Positions 1 through 8,144 of a stretch of 64,000 nt of DNA are shown piece after piece. Below the pieces are notes generated by a model. It was given only the letters and a program-made list of their open reading frames with translations, was not told where the DNA came from and searched no databases. Position numbers and translations under genes: made by a program. The stretch comes from Psychrosphaera sp. B3R10 (GTDB lineage: Bacteria > Pseudomonadota > Gammaproteobacteria > Enterobacterales > Alteromonadaceae): NCBI RefSeq assembly GCF_018861025.1, contig NZ_JAHKQH010000001.1, positions 1-64,000 of the forward strand, given 5' to 3'. Numbering within the stretch: position 1 is the stretch's first letter; every line of letters starts with the position of its first letter.

Positions 1-203
1 CTAACCAACAAAAGGAATGACAGAGTTAGGCAGTGATGAGATCACAATAAGAGAGCCTCTATATGTGTTTGCCGTAAACAATTTTAACGGTCACAGTGAC
101 ATTGCGAAGTAGATTATTTTGCTGATTGACGAATACAATTAGCTGCCTAACAGCAGCTAAAAAAGATCCTATTGTCTATTTGACGGAAGAAGGTTCATAT
201 GTG
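1..203. other. Left edge of the cassette array, no gene seen
   Basis: No convincing coding region lies here. A stem TTAGCTGC / GCAGCTAA with loop CTAACA sits at about 139-160, and the core-like heptamers GTTAGGC (26-32) and CCTAAC (about 147-152) resemble attC end boxes. They could be remnants of further attC sites on the minus strand, but the spacing and inner palindromes do not make a complete site. The array may continue to the left of the window. Confidence 0.35.
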
Positions 204-647
204 TTATAAGCACACTGCTGCACAGTTACCATATATAATTTTAATAATGAGTCCATCATCATCGCTAAACTCAGCAATATTTAACCCGTTAAGTTCAGAA
301 AACTTTGCATCCGATATATATACAGGATCATTTACAAAATTGAAGTCTACGCTATCAAATCTGATGCTCCAACTCACCCTTTGATAATCTTCAATAGTAA
401 GAATAAACATATATGTTATGCGCCAGTTTCCGCTTACACGAACAGACCAAATATCTTTTCTATCACCTATAAGTTGGTGCATAAATAAACCAGGAAGATC
501 CATATCATCTGGTTCTTCTGCTTGATCTAAATTAGCCAGAATAAGACGTAGTTTCTTTTCGTGCTTTTTCTGTATCCCCACAGTACTGCCAGAAGCATAA
601 GAAGTGGGACAATTTTGGATGCATTTTTGCATCGTTTCTTTTAGCAA
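204..647 (-). pseudogene. HigB-like RelE-superfamily toxin remnant, fused at both ends
   Basis: Residues about 20-89 resemble HigB, the host-inhibition mRNA interferase of HigBA modules. Visible signatures are GSTVGIQ, the basic KKHEKKLRLIL helix, DDMDLPG, and WSVRVSGNWRITY followed shortly by IEDYQ. The normal first dozen residues are missing. The reading frame instead comes straight out of an attC-like sequence (about 583-695). After WRITYMF a few residues of the usual loop are absent, the expected stop after the EDYH-like end is lost, and the frame runs on for about 58 unrelated residues. No antitoxin HigA follows. I read this as a decayed cassette toxin created by deletion. A functional fusion is possible but unlikely. 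Confidence 0.6.
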
Positions 648-695
648 AAATACGGACTAAGTTGTGAAGTCTGTATTGATGCGTTTGTTGTATCG
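583..695 (-). other. Degenerate attC-like site (type B)
   Basis: This segment aligns along its length with the site at 2072-2178: shared blocks are GCATAAG-AGYGG, a GCATTTwTGC palindrome followed by GTTTCTTTT, and an ending ATGCGYTTGT. On the minus strand the left box is ATACAAC-AAACGC, close to the stop of the zinc-ribbon cassette gene. The right box, expected as GGGCGTTAG, is replaced by the HigB codons GGCAGTACTG, so the recombination core is lost and the site is probably inactive. Confidence 0.55.
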
Positions 696-697
696 AC

Positions 698-964
698 CTA
701 TCTATTAGGTACTTTTGTAAGCGTTTTAACGAACCACATTATAAATCCACAGTTTCGACACGCTAAGGTGGTAGCGGTCTTATTCGCCCAGTCTAAACCT
801 ATGAAACTCATACCAGCTGTATTTAACTGAGCCTCACCTTTGTCAAAAAATTCATTTTGACACTGATTACATTTAATTCTGTGTTCATTTATTTCGTATC
901 GATGCGGTCCATTTTTCATAATTAAGTTATCGATGCTACTCTGGATTTTCTTACGAATACTCAT
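698..964 (-). CDS. Small zinc-ribbon protein (cassette gene)
   Basis: This 88-residue protein has two CxxC pairs: CNQCQNEFF near residue 33 and CRNCGFIMWF near residue 69. Between them lies LNTAGMSFIGLDWANK. The layout is that of a single zinc ribbon found in small uncharacterised bacterial proteins, often annotated only as nucleic-acid-binding protein. The start ATG at 964 has AAGGAAG just upstream and lies 15-20 bp inside the cassette boundary, as is usual for integron cassettes. The stop falls next to the following attC-like site. The fold is fairly sure; no specific function can be stated. Confidence 0.7.
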   Translation of the reverse strand: MSIRKKIQSSIDNLIMKNGPHRYEINEHRIKCNQCQNEFFDKGEAQLNTAGMSFIGLDWANKTATTLACRNCGFIMWFVKTLTKVPNR

Positions 965-976
965 GGGCTTCCTTGT

Positions 977-1660
977 CTAAATAACGCCCTCGTTAAGGGG
1001 CAAATTGTAGTTGGCTAAAATTGTGTAGCGAAGCGAAACGTAGCCAACTGTTACGTGTTCTTGTTGATTTGCTTTGTTAGAAGACGCTATCAAAGACTCT
1101 AATTCTTCAGGATCTGAAAGATACATTTTCACAAGGTGCAATGATGGTAGACCTGAGTTACTTAAACCAATGTCCTCTCTAATAGCTCTATATAGGTTAT
1201 CAATAGCAAGAAAAATATTACCACTTACTTTTGACTGCTGTTCAAACTCTGCCTGCGCAATTAAAACCTTAGGTGACCCCCAAAGAATAATATTTGTCTT
1301 AAACTTAACTAAGTAATCTATTAGAGCCTGGTCGCTGATTCCTTTTGCTTTTGATTTTTTATTCTGTCCCTGAAGTAGTTTTTCAACTGTCTCAAGGAAT
1401 CCTCTGTATATTTCTACTTTTTTCTCTCTATGGGCTTCTTCAATTGCCCTTTTTTTGGTTTGGTATTGTGTAATTAAGACAACAGCTAAACCAGCCAATA
1501 TAGTAAACATCCCCCCAATAACTGCGGCAGAAATCTTCGCATCAGCTTTAATAAGTGACTCTATAAAAAATGAAATAATAATCCAGGATAACCAGCCAAG
1601 AGCAACTACTAAAAACAACCCGAGTAGTATGATTTTCCAATCTTGCTTTTTATTATGCAC
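977..1660 (-). CDS. Two-TM protein with cytosolic helical domain (cassette gene)
   Basis: The protein has 227 residues and I do not recognise a family. Two hydrophobic segments at about residues 9-34 and 43-66 suggest a membrane hairpin. They are followed by a basic, coiled-coil-prone stretch (KKRAIEEAHREKKVEIYRGF) and a helical cytosolic domain to about residue 192. The last ~35 residues are encoded by the attC site itself (978-1083), so the frame reads through the recombination site and stops at its far edge. The chosen start is GTG at 1660 behind AGGAGGGG. Integron cassettes often carry such orphan membrane proteins; a defence role is possible but not shown. Confidence 0.6.
   Translation of the reverse strand: MHNKKQDWKIILLGLFLVVALGWLSWIIISFFIESLIKADAKISAAVIGGMFTILAGLAVVLITQYQTKKRAIEEAHREKKVEIYRGFLETVEKLLQGQNKKSKAKGISDQALIDYLVKFKTNIILWGSPKVLIAQAEFEQQSKVSGNIFLAIDNLYRAIREDIGLSNSGLPSLHLVKMYLSDPEELESLIASSNKANQQEHVTVGYVSLRYTILANYNLPLNEGVI
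978..1083 (-). other. attC site (type A)
   Basis: On the minus strand the site begins TCTAACAAAGC and ends GGGCGTTAT, the two conserved end boxes. The inner stem is GTTGGCTA / TAGCCAAC around a GTTTCGCTTCGC-like tip. This sequence type is common in attC sites of Vibrio, Shewanella and relatives. It closes the cassette of the two-TM gene and overlaps its 3' coding end. Confidence 0.8.
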
Positions 1661-1676
1661 CGACCCCTCCTAGTCT

Positions 1677-1771
1677 TCTAACGCCTCACTCAGAGGCTAA
1701 AATTGTTGGCTAAAATAGCGTGGCACGAGCAATAGCCAGCTGTTTTAGTCCTTTGCAGTGACTTGTTAGGC
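1677..1771 (-). other. attC site (type A)
   Basis: On the minus strand the site runs from GCCTAACAAG to GGCGTTAGA, about 95 bp, with the inner stem GCTGGCTA / TAGCCAAC. The stop codon TAA of the upstream membrane-protein gene lies inside the first box GCCTAAC, a classic cassette arrangement. It shares most of its inner stem with the site at 978-1083. Confidence 0.82.
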
Positions 1772-2059
1772 AATTACCCATTGTGCACCAAAGCTAATAC
1801 CTAAAATTAATGAAGATACTAATTGTCCATATAAAAACAACTTATTTCTATTTTTATAGTAATAAAAACATAAAATTAAAATAACGATTAACCAAATAAA
1901 GCCATTACCCGCAAAGAATGACCATAACAAAATACCAGGAACATGAATAATAGAATTAAAAGCTGCATTTAACTCCCACATTCCAATTGAAAAACCAACA
2001 CCAATAAAAACAATAGCTATCAAAAGATTAATTATTTGAATTAGAAAAAAGTTCATCAC
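1766..2059 (-). CDS. Small integral membrane protein (cassette gene)
   Basis: This 97-residue, very hydrophobic protein has about three membrane segments: residues 3-25, roughly 40-63 ending in FYYYKNRNK, and 75-95. The short KNRNK loop would face the cytosol by the positive-inside rule. No catalytic or binding motif is visible and I do not recognise the family. Its TAA stop is part of the attC box downstream, and its start lies shortly after the preceding attC boundary. The cassette therefore holds this single gene in standard form. Confidence 0.65.
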   Translation of the reverse strand: MMNFFLIQIINLLIAIVFIGVGFSIGMWELNAAFNSIIHVPGILLWSFFAGNGFIWLIVILILCFYYYKNRNKLFLYGQLVSSLILGISFGAQWVIA

Positions 2060-2071
2060 CTCTCACTTAAT

Positions 2072-2178
2072 TGCCTAACGCCCGCATAAGCAGCGGACCA
2101 ATTTAGGACGCATTTATGCGTCGTTTCTTTTGCATTAAATGAGGCCGAAGTTGAAGCCGTCTGACTTAATGCGCTTGT
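2072..2178 (-). other. attC site (type B), interrupted by an insertion sequence
   Basis: The plus-strand text starts GCCTAACGCCCGC, which is the GCGGGCGTTAGGC end on the minus strand, and continues for about 105 bp to GCGCTTGT at 2171-2178. There the IS110-family element begins. The missing end box, TTAGATGC, is found on the other side of the element from 3375. Joining the two halves gives CTTGTTAGATG, that is TCTAACAAGCGC on the minus strand, a perfect attC end. The restored site belongs to the parDE cassette. Confidence 0.8.
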
Positions 2179-2214
2179 ATGGATAATAACTTCACCAAAT
2201 AAACCTACTTCGGG

Positions 2215-3346
<1,132 letters not shown>

Positions 3347-3374
3347 AATTAACTATTGACGCCATAGTCTCTTG

Positions 3375-3638
3375 TTAGATGCTCTTATACACTGTAGACC
3401 TGTGTGCAACTTTGACCACATTTACTATCAAAACGTCATCACGTATTTCATAGATGATTCTGTATAACCCTTGTCTAGCCCTATAGTTTTCTGATCCAGA
3501 TAACTTGATACATCCTTCAGATCTTGGGTCCTCGGCTAGACTCTCTATTTTATGCAGTATTTTCGATACATCTTTTTTTGGAATGTTCTTAAAATCTTTG
3601 CTTACGGACTTCTTAAATGTGATTTTATATTTTGCCAT
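3375..3638 (-). CDS. ParE/RelE-family toxin (cassette gene)
   Basis: This 87-residue protein of the RelE/ParE superfamily begins KYKITFKKSVSKDF. It has the helical pair KNIPKKDVSKILHKIESLAEDPR and the core strands NYRARQGLYRIIYEIRDD and LIVNVVKVAHRSTVY. The arginines in YRARQGLYRIIYEI and the H-R-S-x-VY end are typical of the family. Whether it cleaves mRNA (RelE) or poisons gyrase (ParE) cannot be told here. Its start overlaps the antitoxin gene by 14 bp. Its TAA stop spans the insertion-sequence junction and is restored only because the IS right edge ends in T. The pair would stabilise the cassette array. Confidence 0.85.
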   Translation of the reverse strand: MAKYKITFKKSVSKDFKNIPKKDVSKILHKIESLAEDPRSEGCIKLSGSENYRARQGLYRIIYEIRDDVLIVNVVKVAHRSTVYKSI

Positions 3639-3858
3639 CGGCTCTCAGCTCATTCAGGAAATCTTCATAAGTGATCTCTGGCTCATTTAAGCGTTCTGAA
3701 ATGGCAGCTAAATCTTCTTGATCTTCGCGCATCAATAGTCGCACTGCTTCGTCAATTAATTCAGAAACAGATACATCAGAAGATGCAGCACGCATTTTTA
3801 AGGCTTGGTGGATGGCAGGCTCAAAATAAACAGTTGAACGCTTAGATAGATTACTCAT
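3625..3858 (-). CDS. Ribbon-helix-helix antitoxin partner
   Basis: The 77-residue protein has an N-terminal ribbon-helix-helix: the strand KRSTVYFEPAIHQALKMRAA and the helix VSVSELIDEAVRLLM. It is followed by an acidic C-terminal arm (EDQEDLAAISERLNEPEITYEDFLNELRADGK) of the kind that wraps the toxin. The start is taken at MSNLSKRS (3858) rather than 3900, because the extra residues match no family and GAG sits 7 bp before that ATG. It is probably co-transcribed with the toxin and represses the promoter at about 3890-3930. Confidence 0.82.
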   Translation of the reverse strand: MSNLSKRSTVYFEPAIHQALKMRAASSDVSVSELIDEAVRLLMREDQEDLAAISERLNEPEITYEDFLNELRADGKI

Positions 3859-3892
3859 AATATTTCTCATTAACAGTTTGGAGTTATAACAT

Positions 3893-3926
3893 TGTAGCAC
3901 TATAGCACTATAGCACTATAACACCA
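3893..3926 (-). promoter_or_regulatory. Iterated octamer at the toxin-antitoxin promoter
   Basis: The octamer TATAGCAC recurs about four times end to end, with the outer copies imperfect. It lies about 35 bp upstream of the antitoxin start. Ribbon-helix-helix antitoxins bind short repeated boxes, so this is a likely autoregulatory operator overlapping the promoter. This is inference from position and repeat pattern. Confidence 0.5.
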
Positions 3927-3944
3927 ATTTTCGAGAGAGCTTCT

Positions 3945-4040
3945 AACAGTTTAATCAGAGGAAACTTTCCTCTTTTTAACAATATTTATATTTGTATCAA
4001 ATTACACAAACCTTTGCTACAAACTAATTTCACAAGCTAG
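3945..4040. other. Boundary of the cassette array; terminator-like hairpin
   Basis: TCTAACAG near 3948 matches a cassette boundary core on the minus strand, so the array probably ends here. A hairpin GAGGAA-ACT-TTCCTC followed by TTTTT lies at about 3957-3978 on the plus strand. No recognisable attI and no integrase gene are present beyond this point. Confidence 0.4.
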
Positions 4041-4800
4041 GGGATGACGTTTTTCTTCTGAAATTATGAGCTAATTAAAGGCGAATTATGTGATTCCTCT
4101 GCACTGGGTTGGAGATCCCAAATATCGCTGTGGCTGACTCATTTTACAAGCTTAGGGATGACGTTTTTCTTCTGAAATTATGAGTCAATTTAGGGCGAAT
4201 TATGACATTCCTCTGCATTTGGTTGTAGATCCCTAATATCGCCGTGGCTCTTTTGGGATGACGTTTTTCTTTCTGGAATCAAGAGCTAATTTAGGGCGGA
4301 ATATGTGATTCCTCTGCACTCGGTTGGAGGTTCTTAATATCGCTTAGACTCTTTTAGAATGACGTTTTTTGTTCTGAAATTATGTGTCAATTTATGGCGA
4401 ATTATGATCTTCCTCTGCATTTGGTTGGAGATCCCTAATATCGCCGAGGCTCTTTTGGGATGACGTTTTTCATCTGAAATTATGAGCTAATTAAAGGCGA
4501 ATTATGTTCTTCCTCTGCATTTGGTTGGAGATCCCTAATATCGCTGTGGCTGACTCATTTTACAAGCTTAGGGATGACGTTTTTTGTTCTGAAATTATGA
4601 GCTAATTTAAGGCGAATTATGTGATTCCTCTGCACTCGGTTGGAGGTTCTTAATATCGCTTAGACTCTTTTAGAATGACGTTTTTTGTTCTGAAATTATG
4701 AGCTAATTTAGGGCGGAATATGTGATTCCTCTGTGTTTGGTTGGAGATCCCTAATATCGCCGTGGCTCTTTTGGGATGACGTTTTTTTTCTGTTTGGTTT
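4041..4800. repeat. Tandem imperfect ~100-115-bp non-coding repeats, first block
   Basis: About seven head-to-tail copies begin near 4041, 4152, 4255, 4357, 4456, 4571 and 4673, with a partial eighth at 4773. Each has the order GGATGACGTTTTT, TTCTGAAATTATGAG, AATT-AGGGCG, TTCCTCTGCA, GGTTGGAG and ATATCGC. Short units are about 100 bp. Two long units carry an extra segment GACTCATTTTACAAGCTTA. The copies differ by scattered substitutions, so this is not recent slippage. Stops occur in all frames and no gene is present. Confidence 0.85.
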
Positions 4801-4883
4801 GGAATGACGTTTTTAATCTAAACCACCAGATTATTTCACCTAAATTTCAGGCTGCATATTACTTCGTCTAAATCCCCCTTAGT

Positions 4884-4982
4884 TGAGATTTATATCTCGA
4901 AGTGAACGGCAGGGACGCCGTTGCAAGGGATGCTTGTATATGGACATACTTTCATCCCGTCTTCGACGATAATATAAATCTT
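4884..4982. repeat. Small inverted-repeat element
   Basis: The outer arms AGATTTATAT-CTCGAAG (from 4884) and CTTCGACGATAATATAAATCT (4961-4981, imperfect complement) enclose two further pairs: ACGGC / GCCGT (4906-4921) and GGGATG / CATCCC (4927-4958). The whole folds on itself and sits between the two blocks of tandem repeats. It resembles a REP/MITE-like dispersed element. No coding capacity is seen. Confidence 0.55.
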
Positions 4983-5001
4983 AAATAAGGATTAGGGATT
5001 T

Positions 5002-5020
5002 GGCCGAAAGCGGCCTTTTT
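5002..5020 (+). terminator. Rho-independent terminator-like hairpin
   Basis: GGCCG-AAAG-CGGCC is followed directly by TTTTT, a textbook intrinsic terminator on the plus strand. No plus-strand gene lies just upstream, so it may be part of the repeated intergenic sequence rather than serve a particular transcript. Confidence 0.5.
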
Positions 5021-5104
5021 GCCTACTTTTTTGGCTGTTGAAAAAAGTAAGGTCGACGCAGTCGAAATAGCCGCCTGCAAGGCAAAGAAAGGCGCAGCCT
5101 GCAA

Positions 5105-5420
5105 GGCGAATTATGCACTTCCTCTGCACTTGGTTGGAGGTCCCAAATATCGCTAAGGCTCGACTCATATTACAAGCTAGGGGATGACGTTTTTTGTTCT
5201 GATTACTTTGAGCCAATTTTAGGTGGATTATGAACTTCCTCTGCACTCGGTTGGAGGTCCCAAATATCGCTTAGACTCTTTTAGGATGACGTTTTTTGTT
5301 CTGATTACTTTGAGCCAATTGAAGGTAAACTATGTGATTCCTCTGCACTTGGTTGGAGATCCCTAATATCGCCGAGGCTCTTTTGGGATGACGGCATTTT
5401 GTTTATTTGGGATGACGTTA
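5105..5420. repeat. Tandem ~100-115-bp non-coding repeats, second block
   Basis: Three more copies of the family seen at 4041-4800 begin in the middle of a unit at about 5105. Each contains TTCCTCTGCACT-GGTTGGAG and ATATCGC. Two are preceded by a variant GTTCTGATTACTTTGAGCC in place of the AAATTATGAG segment. The block ends with degenerate GGGATGACG copies near 5385-5420. The rest up to 5473 is plain AT-rich sequence. Confidence 0.8.
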
Positions 5421-5473
5421 TTTCTGGTTATTCGTAATTAAATTCTATCTAAATACGTTGTACAGGGTTACAC

Positions 5474-5917
5474 CTATAAACTAGTAAAATCAAAAACTCG
5501 TTTAAAGGTAAAAGCTTGATTGGTGTCGCCATGCTTCCGAACGAATTCGAGTTTACTTACGGCTTCTTCAAGCGTTGGAATATGTCCTTTAGGTATCCAC
5601 CACATTACGTAATTTTGTTCTGGCAATGCATCAAACCATTCTTTTTTACGACTTAAAAAGTCTCGGTGGTGAGTTTTAAACATGAAGTGTTTTAAAGCGT
5701 CTGGTGAGGTCCATACCGACATATTGACAATAATATTAGGATCATCAAATATCTTTATTGCAGTTGCATCACCAGATTCATCTTTTAATCGCCACACAAA
5801 ACCGTCGCTGTTTTCAGCAAGCAAGTTTACGGGCTCTAAGTTATCGACAAAATCTTTAATTTCAGGTGCGTCTAAAGGAAATTTTGCTGTGGCGATATTC
5901 AATTGTGCTAGATGCAT
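5474..5917 (-). CDS. DUF3291 family protein
   Basis: This 147-residue soluble protein matches the DUF3291 pattern: it begins HLAQLNIATAKFPLDAPEI, then has FVDNLEPVNLLAENSDGFVWRL, and a Trp-rich MSVWTSPDALKHFMF and NYVMWWIPKG. These proteins have a ferredoxin-like dimeric barrel fold related to small monooxygenases, with no proven substrate. The gene is single, read toward the repeat region, with its own start ATG at 5917 behind GGAGCCC. Family assignment is good; function unknown. Confidence 0.8.
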   Translation of the reverse strand: MHLAQLNIATAKFPLDAPEIKDFVDNLEPVNLLAENSDGFVWRLKDESGDATAIKIFDDPNIIVNMSVWTSPDALKHFMFKTHHRDFLSRKKEWFDALPEQNYVMWWIPKGHIPTLEEAVSKLEFVRKHGDTNQAFTFKRVFDFTSL

Positions 5918-6006
5918 TTGGGCTCCATTTCAGACTATTTAGCATGTTGCTAAGCACTTGGGATAAGTTAGTTTGAATAACAAACTAAACTTTGTTCACT
6001 TGCTTA

Positions 6007-8103
6007 TTATTTGTGGTCAAACCGATAAATACCATCCCATTCTAAATCGGGGTCATTTTTAAGAGCGCGACAACGTTCAATTAAACAATGGGCGGCTTTG
6101 TGCTGATATTCATTTTCTAATTTTATAAATTCTTGTTCCGCCGCGGAAAAGTCGCCATTTTGATACAGGGTAAACGCCCGAAGGTACATAGTTTGAGCAA
6201 TTTCGTTAAATGACTTCGAGGCGTCTTCGATACCATAAACTTCTGTTGCTGTGCTCTTCCCTTTCACAATTATTTGATCTACAAAAGCAAACATATTGCG
6301 ATACTGATCGGATAATTGAGACAACAAATCCTTAGTCACTAATACGTGCTGCCCATACACCTTACTCAATGACGTGATACGCGACGCCAAATTAACGGTG
6401 TTGCCAACAGCCGTATAATTGTATCTTAGTTGCGTCCCCATGTTTCCGACGATTACAGGTCCCTGGGCGAGCCCGAGTGACAATGCAACATTTGGTAATT
6501 GTAAGGTTTGCAGCTCTAAGTTAATTTCTTTAACTGCCTGCTGAATACCAATCGCTGCAATGATAGATTTGTCTTGATATCTTTCTATATCAGCAGGGGC
6601 ATTAAACAACGCCATCACTTCATCGCCGATGTATTTATCCAACATTCCTTCATTATTAATGATATTTTCAGTGACAGGCTCAAATACAGTATTGAGCAGT
6701 AAAATAACTTCCTGAGGTTCTAAGTTTTCCGACAGGTTTGTGAAATTTTGAATGTCAGTAAACAACACAACGGTTTCCTTTAGATTGCCTTTTTGATCAG
6801 CACTAATCCCTTGCTCAACAATACTTTCTACCACTTGAGGTACAACGTAAGAGCTAAACGCAGACTTGACTGAACGATAGCGATTTTGTGTCATCAAGAA
6901 GTTCTTAAACTCCAATATGATCAAACAAACAAAACTGTAAAATAGTATTTCAAATACCTTTAATGCTTCATTTGCAACATACAAATACGACATTGACGCG
7001 ACAAAAATCACGCCAAAATAGCCAACGTATAATCCCCACCGCAACCCGTCATTTACAATGAGCTTGGCAAAAATAGACAAGATTAAAATACTGACTAAAG
7101 CCAAAATCATACTGACTTGGGACTCGTGCTCATACCAATTATTTTGCAACATATTAGACAAAGCAGCCGCATGAAGATGAACGCCGGGAGTATATGGGTC
7201 AAGGGCGGTGGGTCGAATGTCATAAAGTCCTATTTCTGACAAACCAATGAGTACAATTTTATCCTCAAAAAACTCTGGAGAAATATGACCATTTAGGACA
7301 TCAGATGCACTGACAGTAGCTATTTTCCTTGGAAAGTTTAACAGTACAGAATTTTGGTTTTCTATGAGTAAATTATCACCTGTCAGTTTTCTAATTCCAG
7401 TATTATCTAACTGAACTTCAAGCTCTTTATTGGTGTAAAACTGAAATGCTTGTACCGCTAAAGTTGGTAAAACAAGATCTTGATAGACATACAACAGGGG
7501 GTAGTTTCGGTAAATACCATCACTATCTGCGGTGACTGAGAACAACGCACAGGACATTGCGGCATCTGCGATTAATGGGATATTAACTTCAGCATTTTTA
7601 ATGGCTGGCAAATTGACATACGTAGAGGTTATTTCAACCCGTTGTAAAGCACAGTTTTCGATATAGGGATAAGACTCATCTCCACCCTGTTCTTGGCTTC
7701 TTCCTCTCAAGAAAAAGCCTAGGATCACATTATCCATATCAACGAGCGTATTACTAAATATAAGATCTTCGGCTGGGTCATTTGACGGTTCTGAAAAAAC
7801 CATATCCGCTACTACAATAGACGCAGCATCAAGTTGACCAAACATATCGGCGATTAAACTACGTGGCCAGGGCCAACGTCCAAAGTCGTCTATCGACTTA
7901 TCATCAACATCCAAGACAACCACGCGGTCATCTATTTCATGATGATATCCCAACTTATGTAGTAGCGATATTTCTAGATCAGTAAACTGATATGAAAACT
8001 TTTCAGCCCAACTAGGCCAATAATTAAAGGTAATCAAAGTGAATAAAAACAGATAAAAAACCGACAAGCGGTTAGCAAATAATTTTATTATTAGTTTATT
8101 CAC
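6007..8103 (-). CDS. CHASE2-domain class III adenylate cyclase
   Basis: This 698-residue membrane sensor probably makes cAMP. A first membrane segment (about 14-33) leads into a periplasmic CHASE2 domain (about 45-325, with VVVLDVDDKSIDDFGRWPWPR and PGVHLHAAALSNML). Three membrane segments follow (about 332-400), then the cyclase domain (about 440-640). Metal-binding aspartates are D450 in LFTDIQNF and D494 in YIGDEVM. K490, T564 in NYTAVGNTVN, N571 and R575 fit the adenylate-specific catalytic set. A TPR-like helical tail ends the protein. It lies 40 bp after the transglutaminase-like gene, probably as an operon. The CHASE2 ligand is unknown. Confidence 0.88.
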   Translation of the reverse strand: MNKLIIKLFANRLSVFYLFLFTLITFNYWPSWAEKFSYQFTDLEISLLHKLGYHHEIDDRVVVLDVDDKSIDDFGRWPWPRSLIADMFGQLDAASIVVADMVFSEPSNDPAEDLIFSNTLVDMDNVILGFFLRGRSQEQGGDESYPYIENCALQRVEITSTYVNLPAIKNAEVNIPLIADAAMSCALFSVTADSDGIYRNYPLLYVYQDLVLPTLAVQAFQFYTNKELEVQLDNTGIRKLTGDNLLIENQNSVLLNFPRKIATVSASDVLNGHISPEFFEDKIVLIGLSEIGLYDIRPTALDPYTPGVHLHAAALSNMLQNNWYEHESQVSMILALVSILILSIFAKLIVNDGLRWGLYVGYFGVIFVASMSYLYVANEALKVFEILFYSFVCLIILEFKNFLMTQNRYRSVKSAFSSYVVPQVVESIVEQGISADQKGNLKETVVLFTDIQNFTNLSENLEPQEVILLLNTVFEPVTENIINNEGMLDKYIGDEVMALFNAPADIERYQDKSIIAAIGIQQAVKEINLELQTLQLPNVALSLGLAQGPVIVGNMGTQLRYNYTAVGNTVNLASRITSLSKVYGQHVLVTKDLLSQLSDQYRNMFAFVDQIIVKGKSTATEVYGIEDASKSFNEIAQTMYLRAFTLYQNGDFSAAEQEFIKLENEYQHKAAHCLIERCRALKNDPDLEWDGIYRFDHK

Positions 8104-8144
8104 GTAAACCCTTACCGTTTATACTGTTGCATATAACCAATCTA

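Noticed and set aside
139-160. Stem TTAGCTGC / GCAGCTAA as a terminator
   Set aside because: It is AT-rich and followed by A residues rather than T on the plus strand, and preceded rather than followed by T on the minus strand, so it lacks terminator shape in both directions.
4992-5246. An 84-residue open frame on the minus strand inside the repeat block
   Set aside because: It is made of the intergenic repeat itself and of a terminator stem, has no ribosome site and matches no protein pattern. It is a by-product of the repeat's composition.
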